64,000 nucleotides of DNA, taken from the NCBI RefSeq assembly GCF_042650605.1, contig NZ_JBHSBN010000018.1, forward strand, positions 1 to 64,000, written 5' to 3'. The position numbers and the translations under genes are program-made. This DNA comes from Micromonospora_J zhanjiangensis (GTDB taxonomy: Bacteria > Actinomycetota > Actinomycetes > Mycobacteriales > Micromonosporaceae). The notes beneath the pieces were generated by a model. It did no database searches. It was given only the letters and a program-made list of their open reading frames with translations, and was not told the origin of the DNA. Below are positions 7,772 through 16,023 of the stretch, one piece after another. Numbering within the stretch: position 1 is the stretch's first letter; each line of letters begins with the position of its first letter.

Positions 7772-8524
7772 TCAGCAGCCCAGGTTCACCCCGCGCTGAC
7801 GCATGAACGGGGTCGGGTCGATCTGGTTCCACAGGGTGCCCTGGTGCACCTCGAAGTGCAGGTGCGGCCCGTTCGCGTCGCCGGTGGCGCCCTCGTAGCC
7901 GATGAGCTGTCCGGCCTTGACCCGCTGGCCGACGGCGACCACGGTCCGCTCCTGGTGGGCGTAGTGGGTCAGGTAACCGTTGCCGTGGTCGATCACCACC
8001 GAGATGCCGTAGCCGCTGAACGCCCAGCCCGCGTCGGTCACCGTGCCCGCCGCGGCGGCGTGGATCGGCGTACCGGCCGGTTCGGCCAGGTCGATGCCGG
8101 CGTGCTGGACGCCGCCGCGCAGGCCGAAGCAGGAGGTCGTCCCGGCGCCCGGCATCGGGCTGACCCAGGCGGGCCGCGGCTTGGGCTTGGGCTTCGGCGT
8201 GCTCCTGCGCACCGGTGCCTTGGTGGTGGCCCGGGCGCTGGGGGTGGCGGTGGGGCTCCCCGTGGGGGTTGCCGGTTGCCGGTCGGACCGGTCGGCCCGC
8301 TGGGCGGCGTCGGCCCGGGCCTGCACCTCGGCGGCGACCGAGCTGGATGGGGGCGTCTCGCTGGCGGCCCGGTCGGCGGTGGCGAGGGTGACGCCGGTCG
8401 CGCCGAGGCCGAGCAGACCGGCCGCGGCGACGGCGCCGATCGCATACCGGCGCCGGCCGGCGGCGTGGCGCGGGGTCCGGTCGTCGTTCGGGGTTGCGCT
8501 GTCGGTCGGGATGTTCTCCTGCAC
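7772..8524 (-). CDS. M23 family (LytM) metallopeptidase, secreted or anchored
   Basis: 250 residues from the GTG at 8524, chosen because GAAGG lies 6 nt upstream; a TTG at 8530 is also possible. An N-terminal cytoplasmic stretch (about 1-25) is followed by a hydrophobic segment (AIGAVAAAGLLGLGATGVTLA, about 28-48), a Ser/Ala/Arg-rich linker, then a C-terminal M23 domain with HAGIDLAEPAG (zinc His and Asp) and HLHFEVHQG (second catalytic His pair); YLTHYAHQ is between them. Such enzymes cut peptidoglycan cross-links outside the membrane, or bind wall peptides. It ends 12 nt after the convergent pcrA stop. It is a paralogue of the next gene on the same strand. Confidence 0.88.
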   Translation of the reverse strand: MQENIPTDSATPNDDRTPRHAAGRRRYAIGAVAAAGLLGLGATGVTLATADRAASETPPSSSVAAEVQARADAAQRADRSDRQPATPTGSPTATPSARATTKAPVRRSTPKPKPKPRPAWVSPMPGAGTTSCFGLRGGVQHAGIDLAEPAGTPIHAAAAGTVTDAGWAFSGYGISVVIDHGNGYLTHYAHQERTVVAVGQRVKAGQLIGYEGATGDANGPHLHFEVHQGTLWNQIDPTPFMRQRGVNLGC

Positions 8525-8747
8525 GAGCAACCTTCGAGGTCGGGGACACTGACCGGGAGATGGTGGTCGACCCGGTTTGGCCCGGCGCCGCCCGGGTACG
8601 GGTTGGGTGACCGTCGCCTCGGCCCGGGTGGTCGGCTATGCCCGTCTTTGAACCCTACTGACCGGTAACCAGCGGGTGTCCCAGGGTGGCGCCGGTCACG
8701 GTTTCGGGTGTGGCGAAGGACAACTTCCGGGCTTTCCGCCAGGCACG

Positions 8748-8778
8748 AAAAAACCGCCCGAACCAGCGGTCCGGGCGG
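8748..8778 (-). terminator. Intrinsic terminator after the second M23 peptidase
   Basis: Minus-strand hairpin (8778-8772 with 8760-8754) followed by six T. It shows that the two M23 genes are separate transcription units. Confidence 0.85.
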
Positions 8779-8799
8779 TCGGGCGTGCGACGCCCAGGG

Positions 8800-9516
8800 T
8801 CAGGACGCGGCGCCGAGCGAGTTGTCGGTCTGCAGCTGGATGTCCACACCCCGCTCGGCGAGCCAGGGGATCGGATCCTGCGGAGCGCCGTCGACGTGGA
8901 TCTCCAGGTGCAGGTGGGAGCCGTACGAGTGGCCCGTGTTGCCCACCAGGCCGAGCTGCTGGCCCGCCTTGACCTGCTGTCCCTCCTGCACCAGCAGCCG
9001 GGACGAGTGGCCGTAGATGGACTCGGAGCCGTCCGGGTGCTGCAGGATCACGGCGTAGCCGTAGCCACCGAACCAGCCGGCCTTGACCACCTTGCCGGCG
9101 TGGATGGCCTGGTACGGGGTGCCTTCCTTGGCGGACAGGTCGATGCCGGTGTGCAGCTTGCCCCAGCGCACTCCGTAGGGCGCGGTGAAGTTGAAGTCCT
9201 CCACCGGCAGCATCCACACGTCCTGCGTGGTGGCCATCGAGCTGGCCAGGTCGGCGCGGTCCACGCCCCGGGAGGCGCGACTGGCGTCGTCGGCCCGGGC
9301 GCTGAGGTCGGCCTTGGCGGCGGCGGCGTGCTGCAGGTCCGACAGGACCGAGGGGTCGACCGTCTTGGCGTCCGGCATCCCGGCGGCGCCGAGGGCGACC
9401 AGACCGGCACCGACGACGGCACCGGTGACGACCGCTGCGTAGCGGGTGCGGGGAGGGGTGGGAACGCGGCGTCGGCCGCGATATCTATCGGGCTCAGACG
9501 ACAGGCGCTGACGCAC
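8800..9516 (-). CDS. M23 family (LytM) metallopeptidase, second paralogue
   Basis: 238 residues from the GTG at 9516, which has GGAGGG 5-6 nt upstream; an in-frame GTG at 9522 is too close to that site. Arg-rich cytoplasmic start, one hydrophobic segment (AAVVTGAVVGAGLVALGAAG, about 27-46), a helical Ala/Lys/Asp linker, then an M23 domain with HTGIDLSAKEG and HLHLEIHVDG, so the zinc ligands are kept. The layout is the same as in the gene at 7772-8524, suggesting an old duplication with diverged linkers. Probable peptidoglycan hydrolase acting at the cell surface. It has its own promoter (9632-9660) and terminator. Confidence 0.88.
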   Translation of the reverse strand: MRQRLSSEPDRYRGRRRVPTPPRTRYAAVVTGAVVGAGLVALGAAGMPDAKTVDPSVLSDLQHAAAAKADLSARADDASRASRGVDRADLASSMATTQDVWMLPVEDFNFTAPYGVRWGKLHTGIDLSAKEGTPYQAIHAGKVVKAGWFGGYGYAVILQHPDGSESIYGHSSRLLVQEGQQVKAGQQLGLVGNTGHSYGSHLHLEIHVDGAPQDPIPWLAERGVDIQLQTDNSLGAAS

Positions 9517-10030
9517 GAACACCCTCCGTTGTCTGCTCGTTGGCGGTTGTCACCGGCCTGGGTTGCGGTGAAATTCCGGTGAAACCTTGTCGCGCATCGG
9601 TCCGGTGGGACTGGTGTGACGACCGTCAGCCACGGTAGCCAACCCCTAGTCAAGTCACAAGTTGCACCGCCGAATTCCTGACACGCTGTGTTCCTGTCCG
9701 TTCTATATCATCCGGTTTTGTGGTCTTTTGTGGTTGGGCTCGATAGTGGCTATCTGTGACGATGCGTATGACGGCTGGTCATCCGTTCGGCCACCGCTGG
9801 CGTCATTCTCCGGGTTTCCCTTAGGGGATTCGGGGTCTGTCCCGGGCCCTGGCCGGCACCCTCGGGCGACGCCGGTGGGTCCGGTCGGGCTCGGTCGGTC
9901 GGTTCTCGCACTCTGGTTTCGACCGGGTCGCCCGGGCGCTGTCGGTGGTCCCGGATTCCGTCGCCGGCCGGGCCCGCGTTACCGTTCGTTCAGGTCGTTG
10001 CCGGGTATGTCCTCGAAGGGTGTTGCGCTG
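9517..10030. other. 514-nt intergenic region between M23 peptidase and B12-binding protein
   Basis: Contains the minus-strand promoter of the M23 gene with a roughly 110-nt 5' UTR and a possible + promoter (TTGTGG 9728-9733, 17-nt spacer, TATCTG 9751-9756) for the B12-binding protein. I looked for a c-di-AMP or cobalamin riboswitch, which would fit the flanking genes, and found neither consensus. An open frame running in from 9662 is low-quality in composition before about 10007 and is not annotated. Confidence 0.4.
9632..9660 (-). promoter_or_regulatory. Promoter of second M23 peptidase
   Basis: Minus strand TTGTGA (9660-9655), 17-nt spacer, TACCGT (9637-9632). An alternative -35, TTGACT, is nested in the spacer. 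Confidence 0.5.
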
Positions 10031-10435
10031 ATGAGCTCACGGACTCGGGTCGTCGTCGCCAAGCCGGGCCTTGACGGGCATGACCGCGGCGCCAAGGTGG
10101 TCGCCCGGGCCCTGCGGGACGCGGGCATGGAGGTCATCTACACCGGGCTGCACCAGACGCCCGAGCAGATCGTCGAGGCGGCCATCCAGGAGGACGCCGA
10201 CGCCGTGGGCCTGTCGGTGCTCTCCGGGGCGCACATGACGCTCTTCCGGCGGGTGGTGGAGCTGCTAGCCGAGCGGGACGCCCAGGACATGGTCGTGTTC
10301 GGTGGCGGGATCATCCCCGAGGCCGACATTCCCGAGCTGGAACGGCTCGGCGTCGCCAAGATCTTCACTCCGGGCGCGACCACGCAGTCGATCGTCGAGT
10401 GGGTCCGCGAACACGTCGGCCAGCCGGTCGGCTGA
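10031..10435 (+). CDS. Cobalamin B12-binding domain protein (methylmalonyl-CoA mutase small-subunit type)
   Basis: 134 residues. It is a complete stand-alone B12-binding domain: RVVVAKPGLDGHDRGAKVVARAL holds the DxHxxG signature (GLDGHDRG) whose His is the lower axial ligand of cobalt. Then come VIYTGLHQTPEQIVEAA, VGLSVLSGAHM and the strand-loop GGGIIPEADIPELERLGVAKIFTPG, all family hallmarks. It would pair with a separate catalytic subunit (methylmalonyl-, isobutyryl- or ethylmalonyl-CoA mutase) encoded elsewhere. ATG 10031 has AAGGG 10 nt upstream; an ATG at 10007 is also in frame. Its neighbour sucCD consumes or forms succinyl-CoA, the mutase product, which makes functional sense. Confidence 0.87.
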   Translation: MSSRTRVVVAKPGLDGHDRGAKVVARALRDAGMEVIYTGLHQTPEQIVEAAIQEDADAVGLSVLSGAHMTLFRRVVELLAERDAQDMVVFGGGIIPEADIPELERLGVAKIFTPGATTQSIVEWVREHVGQPVG

Positions 10436-10532
10436 GCCCGACCGCGTCGTACCGCCAGGATCCGGATCGCGGCGTGCCGTCGGGGTCCGGCCGCGGCGTG
10501 GCCGTCGGGGTCCGGTCGGGTTTGGACAGGGG

Positions 10533-10569
10533 GAGGGGCCGGACGCACCCCTCACACGTCCGGCCCCTC
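10533..10569 (+). terminator. Terminator after B12-binding protein gene
   Basis: Perfect 13-bp stem (10533-10545 with 10557-10569) with an 11-nt loop, about 100 nt after the stop. Confidence 0.75.
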
Positions 10570-10772
10570 TATGCACGATGCCCCGCCGCCACCCCTCGAC
10601 CGACAGGGCATCGGCCGCCTGTCATCGCGCTGATCAGCGCTCCGACACAGAACTCAACGACGGGTCGCGGACGGGGTTACGCGGGTTGCCGGTCGGATCA
10701 CCGGAAGATTTCCGGCGGCCCGGGCGCGAGCACCACCGCGTGTGGATTACCGCACACCGCGTACCCGCTCGG

Positions 10773-10800
10773 TTGCCGGTATCGGCGTCCTCGCTAGGCT
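10773..10800 (+). promoter_or_regulatory. sucCD promoter
   Basis: TTGCCG (10773-10778), 16-nt spacer, TAGGCT (10795-10800). The implied 5' UTR is about 95 nt. Confidence 0.55.
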
Positions 10801-10901
10801 GCGGCCGACGGCCTGTTTCACTCAACAACAGGGGTCAACTCTTTTTTCACGCTGGCGGCGGCGCGACGGCGCGCCGCGGAGACGGGACGGGACGCGCAAT
10901 C

Positions 10902-12080
10902 GTGGACCTGTACGAATACCAGGGGCGCGAGCTGTTCGAGCGGCACGGATTGCCCGTGCTCGCCGGCGGCGTCGCCACTACCCCGGAGGAGGCCCGCGCG
11001 ATCGCCGATCGCCTCGGCGGCCGAGTGGTCGTCAAGGCCCAGGTAAAGGTCGGCGGCCGGGGCAAGGCCGGTGGGGTCAAGCTCGCCGAGGGGCCGGACG
11101 AGACGGTGGCCCGGGCCACCGACATCCTCGGCATGGACATCAAGGGCCACACGGTCCACAAGGTCATGATCACGGTGACCGCGGACATCGCCGAGGAGTA
11201 CTACTTCTCCTACCTGCTGGACCGGGCGAACCGCACCTTCCTGTGCATCGCCAGCGTCGCCGGCGGCATGGACATCGAGCAGGTCGCGGCCGAGACCCCG
11301 GACAAGGTGGTCAAGGTCGCGATCGACGCGAACACCGGGGTGGACCGGACCAAGGCGCGGGAGATCGTCGACGCGGCCGGCTTCCCGGCCGACGTCGCGG
11401 ACCAGATCACCGAGATCGCCGTCGGCCTGTGGCAGGCGTTCGTCGCCGAGGACGCCACGCTGGTCGAGGTGAACCCGCTGGCCCGGACCGCGGACGGCAC
11501 GGTCCTGCTGCTGGACGCCAAGATCACGCTGGACGCCAACGCCGCGTTCCGGCACCCCGACCACGAGGCCCTGGTCGACCAGGCCACGGTCGACCCGCTG
11601 GAGCAGCGGGCCAAGGAGAAGGACCTCAACTACGTCAAGCTGGACGGTGAGGTCGGCATCATCGGCAACGGCGCGGGGCTGGTCATGTCCACCCTCGACG
11701 TGGTGGCCTACGCGGGTGAGCGGCACGGTGGGGTCAAGCCGGCGAACTTCCTCGACATCGGCGGTGGCGCCAGCGCCGCCGTGATGGCCAACGGCCTGGA
11801 GATCGTGCTGTCCGACCCCTCGGTCAAGAGCGTGTTCGTCAACGTCTTCGGCGGCATCACCGCCTGCGACGAGGTCGCCAACGGCATCATCCAGGCGCTG
11901 GCCCTGCTGGAGCAGCGCGGCGAGCAGGTGACCAAGCCGCTGGTCGTCCGGCTGGACGGCAACAACGCCGAGGCCGGGCGGGCGATCCTGGAAGGCGCGG
12001 CCAACCCGCTCGTCGAGCGGGTCGACACCATGGATGGAGCGGCCGAGCGGGCCGCCGAGCTCGCGGCTGCGGGGGTCTGA
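10902..12080 (+). CDS. sucC: Succinyl-CoA ligase (ADP/GDP-forming) beta subunit
   Basis: 392 residues from the GTG at 10902, the only start that gives the family N-terminus (DLYEYQGRELFERHGLPVLAGG). ATP-grasp domain with VVVKAQVKVGGRGKAGGVKLA, then EEYYFSYLLDRANRTFLCIASVAGGMDIE and LVEVNPLARTADGTVLLLDAKI. The C-terminal ligase domain has FLDIGGGASA and NVFGGITACDEVANGI, which face the phosphohistidine of SucD. It carries out substrate-level phosphorylation in the TCA cycle (succinyl-CoA to succinate). It sits 2 nt before sucD, so both subunits are made together. Confidence 0.96.
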   Translation: MDLYEYQGRELFERHGLPVLAGGVATTPEEARAIADRLGGRVVVKAQVKVGGRGKAGGVKLAEGPDETVARATDILGMDIKGHTVHKVMITVTADIAEEYYFSYLLDRANRTFLCIASVAGGMDIEQVAAETPDKVVKVAIDANTGVDRTKAREIVDAAGFPADVADQITEIAVGLWQAFVAEDATLVEVNPLARTADGTVLLLDAKITLDANAAFRHPDHEALVDQATVDPLEQRAKEKDLNYVKLDGEVGIIGNGAGLVMSTLDVVAYAGERHGGVKPANFLDIGGGASAAVMANGLEIVLSDPSVKSVFVNVFGGITACDEVANGIIQALALLEQRGEQVTKPLVVRLDGNNAEAGRAILEGAANPLVERVDTMDGAAERAAELAAAGV

Positions 12081-12082
12081 CA

Positions 12083-12970
12083 ATGGCAATCTGGCTGACC
12101 AAGGACTCGAAGGTCATCGTCCAGGGGATGACCGGATCCGAGGGGTCCAAGCACACCCGACGGATGCTGGCCGCCGGCACCACCGTGGTCGGTGGGGTCA
12201 ACCCGCGTAAGGCGGGGCAGACCGTCGACTTCGACGGCACCGAACTTCCGGTGTTCGCGAGCGTCGCCGACGCCATGGCCGCCACCGGTGCGGACGCCAC
12301 CGTCATCTTCGTGCCGCCGCAGTTCACCAAGGCCGCGGTGATCGAGGCCATCGACGCCGGCATCGACCTCGCCGTGGTGATCACCGAGGGCGTGCCGGTG
12401 CACGACACGGCCGCCTTCTGGGCGTACAACGTCGCGCAGGGCGGGCGGACCCGGATCATCGGTCCGAACTGCCCGGGCATCGCCTCGCCGGGCGCGTCGA
12501 ACGCCGGCATCATCCCGGCCGACATCACCGGCGCCGGCCGGATCGGCCTGGTCAGCAAGAGCGGCACGCTGACCTACCAGATGATGTACGAGCTGCGCGA
12601 CATCGGCTTCTCCACCTGCGTCGGCATCGGCGGTGACCCGATCATCGGCACCACCCACATCGACGCGCTGAAGGCGTTCCAGGACGACCCGGAGACCGAC
12701 GCGATCGTGATGATCGGTGAGATCGGCGGCGACGCCGAGGAGCGGGCCGCCGAGTTCATCAAGGCCAACGTGACCAAGCCGGTGGTCGGCTACATCGCCG
12801 GCTTCACCGCGCCCCCCGGCAAGACCATGGGACACGCCGGCGCGATCATCTCCGGTTCGGCCGGCACGGCCGACGCGAAGAAGGAAGCGCTGGAGGCGGT
12901 CGGCGTCAAGGTCGGCAAGACGCCGACCGAGACCGCCAACCTGATGCGGGAGATCATGTCCGGCAGCTGA
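12083..12970 (+). CDS. sucD: Succinyl-CoA ligase alpha subunit
   Basis: 295 residues. CoA-binding Rossmann domain at the N-terminus (KVIVQGMTGSEGSKHTRRMLAAGTTVVGGVNP), the IIGPNCPGIASPG loop, the GTLTYQMMYELRD segment, and the active-site histidine in KTMGHAGAIISG (about residue 253) that is phosphorylated during catalysis. It partners SucC in the same operon. A perfect 14-bp hairpin shared with the convergent gene follows the stop. Confidence 0.96.
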   Translation: MAIWLTKDSKVIVQGMTGSEGSKHTRRMLAAGTTVVGGVNPRKAGQTVDFDGTELPVFASVADAMAATGADATVIFVPPQFTKAAVIEAIDAGIDLAVVITEGVPVHDTAAFWAYNVAQGGRTRIIGPNCPGIASPGASNAGIIPADITGAGRIGLVSKSGTLTYQMMYELRDIGFSTCVGIGGDPIIGTTHIDALKAFQDDPETDAIVMIGEIGGDAEERAAEFIKANVTKPVVGYIAGFTAPPGKTMGHAGAIISGSAGTADAKKEALEAVGVKVGKTPTETANLMREIMSGS

Positions 12971-12984
12971 GCGACAGGCACGCA

Positions 12985-13015
12985 AAGCGGGGGCCGGCAC
13001 AGCCGGCCCCCGCTT
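12985..13015. terminator. Bidirectional terminator after sucD
   Basis: Perfect 14-bp stem (12985-12998 with 13002-13015), loop ACA, with AAG...CTT ends. It serves sucD (+) and the small membrane protein gene (-). Confidence 0.85.
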
Positions 13016-13055
13016 CGTCGTCCCACCACCGGCCGATCCGGCCGACGGCGGCAAA

Positions 13056-13307
13056 TCAGCGCCAGTACGGGTAGGAGCCGGTGGCCCGCAGGACGAGGCT
13101 GGCGACCAGGTTGATCACGCCCACCGCGATGGCCACGTACCCGAGCGTCGGCGAGCTGCCGTACCGCTTGGCGTCCCGGATCGACAGGTAGCCGAACAGG
13201 AACCCGAGCAGTCCACAGCAGATCAGGCCGAGCACGATGCCGAGAACGCCCCACAGGACCGAACGGTCGTTGCCGGCGCGCGGCTGTGCGGGATATGGAC
13301 CAGTCAT
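13056..13307 (-). CDS. Small two-helix membrane protein, DUF4190-like
   Basis: 83 residues. A Pro/Arg-rich cytoplasmic start (about 1-16) and two long hydrophobic helices: VLWGVLGIVLGLICCGLLGF (17-36) and LGYVAIAVGVINLVASLVLR (55-74). The glycine spacing and the loop GYLSIRDAKRYG resemble DUF4190 proteins, whose role is unknown. ATG 13307 follows GGAGG at 5 nt spacing. It lies convergent to sucD and divergent from the PerM-like gene. Related but larger proteins lie at 15046-16023. Confidence 0.7.
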   Translation of the reverse strand: MTGPYPAQPRAGNDRSVLWGVLGIVLGLICCGLLGFLFGYLSIRDAKRYGSSPTLGYVAIAVGVINLVASLVLRATGSYPYWR

Positions 13308-13463
13308 CCGGACCTCCGGCCTGCCGACGTCTCATGATCGAACTCCCGGCACCGAGGCTAATCCGGTACCTGGCGGTTGGGGCGGATATTCGGAGAAAGT
13401 CACCGACGCGAGGCGGTGGTGTCGACCCCCTCGGAAGCGGGTGACGTGCCAGAGTAGGGCTCA

Positions 13464-14774
13464 ATGTCTGCCGTCACCCCCGATCACCCCCACCGTCCAG
13501 GTCGGCCGGACGTCGATCCGCCGGCTCGGCTCGGGCCGGCCGCACGTCGGCCCGAGCGGCCGGACGTCGGCAGGTCCGGTCCGCGCCGGGCACCGCTGAT
13601 CGTCGCGGCCGCCGTGGCCACCGGCTGGGCGGCCCTGGTGTCGTACCTGCCGGTGGCGCTGGTGATGGGACTCGCCCGGTTCGCCGGGGAGGCGACCACC
13701 CCGGTCGGAGCCGCCCGGGTCGGCCTCGCCGCCTGGCTGCTCGGGCACGGCGTACCGCTGCAGACCAGCGCCGGGCCGCTGGCCCTGCCGCCGCTCGCGC
13801 TGGGCGCGTTCGCCGCCTGGCGGGTGGCCCGGGCCGGACTGCACGTCAGCCGGGCCGCCGGCAACCGGCGGGGCGGGTCACCGCCGGGCCGGGCGCTCGG
13901 CGTCGCGGTCACGGTAGGCCTCTGGTACGGGCTGCTGGGTGCCCTTGCCGCGTCGCTCGTCGCCGACGACGCACCGGTCGCCGACCCGCTGCGGGCCGGG
14001 CTCACCCTGGCCGGGTTCGGTGCGGCGGCCGCCCTGGTCGGCGCCCTGCGCCGGACCGGCGTGCTGAGCCTGCTGGCCCGGTCCACCCCGGCCGTGCTGC
14101 GGGACGGGGTACGTACCGGTCTGGTCGCCGCGCTGCTGGTGCTCGCCGCCGGGGCGGCGGTCGCCGGGCTGGCGGTGGCGACCGGGGGCGGCGAGGCCAG
14201 CGACATGATCGCCGCCTACCGGACCGGGGTCACCGGGCAGGCCGGCATCACCCTGGTCAGCCTGGCCTACTCGCCCAACGCCGCCGTCTGGGCCGCCTGT
14301 TACCTGCTCGGACCCGGGTTCGCGGTCGGCGTGGGCACCGCCGTGCGGACCACCGAGGTCACCCTCGGCGGGCTGCCCGCCGTACCGCTGTTGGCCGGCC
14401 TTCCGCACGGCCCGGTCGGTGGCTTCGGGGCGGCCCTGCTGTTGGTGCCGGTGCTCGCCGGGATCGGTGCCGGCGTGCTGCTGTACCGGCGGATCCGGCG
14501 GTCGACCGGGCCGGGGGCGGGCACCGAGGTCGGGTGGGGACCGCTGCTCGGCGCGGCGGCCACGGCCGGTCCGGTGGCGGCCGTGCTGCTCGGCCTCGCG
14601 GCGCTGGTCTCCGGCGGTTCGCTCGGCGCCGGTCGGCTGGCCCGGATCGGTCCGGTGAGCTGGCAGGTCGCCCTGGTCGCCGCGCTGGTGGTGGCGGTCG
14701 GAGCGATGATCGGTGCCGCCGCCGTGCGGGCCTTCGCCACCCCCGACCGCGGCGACACCCGCGGCCGCGGTTGA
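13464..14774 (+). CDS. Polytopic membrane protein, DUF6350 / PerM-like
   Basis: 436 residues. About 47 disordered Pro/Arg-rich residues, then roughly nine to ten membrane helices (for example IVAAAVATGWAALVSYLP, LALPPLALGAFAAWRVA, SWQVALVAALVVAVGAMIG). The family motif region near 235-285 (AYRTGVTGQAGITLVSLAYSPNAAVWAACYLLGPGFAVG) is the best-kept part in this family. In mycobacteria a protein of this kind (PerM) lies between sucD and purN and supports cell division; the same order here (sucCD, this gene, purN/H) supports the match. Function in this organism is inferred. The start at 13464 is fairly certain from position; no strong RBS is seen, and TAGGGC sits 4 nt upstream. Confidence 0.75.
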   Translation: MSAVTPDHPHRPGRPDVDPPARLGPAARRPERPDVGRSGPRRAPLIVAAAVATGWAALVSYLPVALVMGLARFAGEATTPVGAARVGLAAWLLGHGVPLQTSAGPLALPPLALGAFAAWRVARAGLHVSRAAGNRRGGSPPGRALGVAVTVGLWYGLLGALAASLVADDAPVADPLRAGLTLAGFGAAAALVGALRRTGVLSLLARSTPAVLRDGVRTGLVAALLVLAAGAAVAGLAVATGGGEASDMIAAYRTGVTGQAGITLVSLAYSPNAAVWAACYLLGPGFAVGVGTAVRTTEVTLGGLPAVPLLAGLPHGPVGGFGAALLLVPVLAGIGAGVLLYRRIRRSTGPGAGTEVGWGPLLGAAATAGPVAAVLLGLAALVSGGSLGAGRLARIGPVSWQVALVAALVVAVGAMIGAAAVRAFATPDRGDTRGRG

Positions 14775-14820
14775 GCCACCCGGCCGGCCGTGGTTCGCCG
14801 GCCACCCCGACCCCGGGGAC

Positions 14821-14990
14821 GCGGCCCGGCGGGATCGCCGGGTGGCGCCCGGCCGGTGTGTGCGGCGGCCCGGCGGGATCGCCGGGTGGCGCCCGGCCGG
14901 TGTGTGCGGCGGCCCGGCGGGATCGCCGGGTGGCGCCCGGCCGGTGTGTATGGCGGCCGGGTGAGTTCGCGGAGTGGGGCCGGCCGGGAA
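14821..14990. repeat. Three tandem 44-bp repeats plus a degenerate fourth
   Basis: Copies at 14821-14864, 14865-14908 and 14909-14952, nearly identical, followed by a decayed copy to about 14990. They lie just after the PerM-like gene and carry no convincing ORF, since 44 is not a multiple of 3. Confidence 0.9.
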
Positions 14991-14997
14991 AGCGGGA

Positions 14998-15025
14998 CGG
15001 GGCGTCCCGGATCCGGGACGCCCCG
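14998..15025. terminator. Bidirectional terminator, perfect 28-bp palindrome
   Basis: Arms CGGGGCGTCCCGGA and TCCGGGACGCCCCG meet at the centre. It separates the PerM-like gene (+) from the DUF4190-like gene (-). Confidence 0.75.
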
Positions 15026-15045
15026 CCAGGTGCGGTGGGTGGAGG

Positions 15046-15699
15046 TCAGTTGCCGATCGTGCCCGGCAGGCTGACCCGGGCCACCACGCTGAGGATGATC
15101 AGCACGATGCCGAGCGCCGCGGCGCTCGCGCCGCAGATCAGTCCGGCCATGGCCTGGCCCCGGTTCGAGGCGAGCCCCTGGTCCGCCTTCTGCTTGCCGA
15201 GGAAGCCCAGCACCGCCGCGGCGATACCGACCAGGATGCCGACGTTGAAGCAGCAGAGCAGCGGAATCGCCGCGATGCCGAGGATCATCGACAGCAGGCC
15301 GAGGGTGTTGTTCTGACCCTGGCCCGGCTGCCCGTACGCCGGGTAGCCGGGAGCGGCCCCGTACGGCTGTCCCGAGGCGGGCTGGCCGTACGGATCCTGG
15401 CCGTACTGGGGCTGCCCCGAGACGGGTTGGCCGTACGGCTGGCCCGACGTGGGTTGGCCGTACTGGGGCTGGCCCGACGGGTCCTGGCCGTACTGCGGTT
15501 GCCCGTACTGCGGCTGGCCGTACGGGTCCTGACCATAGGGCTGGCCGGAGGTGGGACCTTGTTGCCCGTACGCCGGCTGTCCCGAGGTCGGCTGGCCGTA
15601 CGGCTGCTGCGCGTACGGGTCGTGGTGCTGCGGCGCAGTCGGGTCCTGGGACGGCGGCTGCTGGCCGTACGGGTCCTGGCCGGGGTAGCCGGGCTGCAT
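15046..15699 (-). CDS. Membrane protein with Gly/Gln/Tyr/Pro repeat region (DUF4190-like C-terminus)
   Basis: 217 residues. Residues 1-130 are low complexity, built from repeats of the types YGQPQYGQ, SGQPYGQ and DPYGQP; such tails are common in actinobacterial membrane proteins and may drive clustering. The C-terminal 85 residues have two hydrophobic segments (TLGLLSMILGIAAIPLLCCF and MAGLICGASAAALGIVLIIL) around a short cytoplasmic loop (GKQKADQGLASNRGQA), as in DUF4190 proteins. Function unknown. It lies 24 nt after the next upstream gene on the same strand (15724-16023), with which it shares the MQPGYP start, so the two form an operon. Confidence 0.8.
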   Translation of the reverse strand: MQPGYPGQDPYGQQPPSQDPTAPQHHDPYAQQPYGQPTSGQPAYGQQGPTSGQPYGQDPYGQPQYGQPQYGQDPSGQPQYGQPTSGQPYGQPVSGQPQYGQDPYGQPASGQPYGAAPGYPAYGQPGQGQNNTLGLLSMILGIAAIPLLCCFNVGILVGIAAAVLGFLGKQKADQGLASNRGQAMAGLICGASAAALGIVLIILSVVARVSLPGTIGN

Positions 15700-15723
15700 G
15701 GAAGCTCCTAACTAGGCAGTGGC

Positions 15724-16023
15724 TCAGTAGCTGCTCGCGGAGTTCGCCGCGCTGGCGAGGACCACGAAATAGATGATGCAGCAGATGATGCTGACGGCCC
15801 ACAGGCAGGCGCCGATGATCAGAGCCAGCTTCGACCACTTCTTGGACTCGGCCGCGGCGGCCTGGGCCCCGGCGTAGTCACCCTGCTGGAGAGCCGGGTT
15901 GACCTTGGAGGCGTTGATGATGGCGGGAATCGCCAGCGGCCAGCACAGGAAGATCGCGACGATGGACATCGTCATGTTGTTGTCGATCTGCTGCGGCTGC
16001 TGTGAGGGGTAGCCGGGTTGCAT
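15724..16023 (-). CDS. CD225/dispanin family small membrane protein
   Basis: 99 residues. N-terminal MQPGYPSQQPQQ tail, then two membrane segments: NMTMSIVAIFLCWPLAIPAIINASKV (about 16-41, the re-entrant helix of the CD225 fold) and LALIIGACLWAVSIICCIIYFVVLA (about 67-91). The loop with NPALQQGDYAGAQAAAAESKKW is the dispanin hallmark. Bacterial members are of unknown function and often sit with other small membrane proteins, as here. ATG 16023 has GAGGAG 11 nt upstream. The AT-rich stretch TATTATAT near 16062-16069 probably contains the promoter. Confidence 0.8.
   Translation of the reverse strand: MQPGYPSQQPQQIDNNMTMSIVAIFLCWPLAIPAIINASKVNPALQQGDYAGAQAAAAESKKWSKLALIIGACLWAVSIICCIIYFVVLASAANSASSY

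Larger units (their letters stand above)
10436..10901. other. 466-nt intergenic region upstream of sucC
   Basis: Holds the terminator of the upstream gene and the sucC promoter, and two near-identical GTCGGGGTCCGG stretches near 10484 and 10504. No convincing gene or RNA family was seen. Confidence 0.5.

Noticed and set aside
9517..9660. c-di-AMP (ydaO-type) riboswitch in front of the M23 peptidase gene
   Set aside because: Such switches often control wall hydrolases in actinobacteria, so I looked, but the conserved motifs are not present on the minus strand.
9662..10030. Upstream extension of the B12-binding protein
   Set aside because: Residues before about 10007 are of non-coding composition and no family member has them.
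9660..10030. Cobalamin riboswitch before the B12-binding protein gene
   Set aside because: No B12-box or matching pairing found; B12-dependent enzymes need not be switched by it.
14821..14990. CRISPR array
   Set aside because: Copies are contiguous with no unique spacers, and no cas genes are nearby. It is a simple tandem repeat; the same holds for 40986-41066 and 56460-56543.
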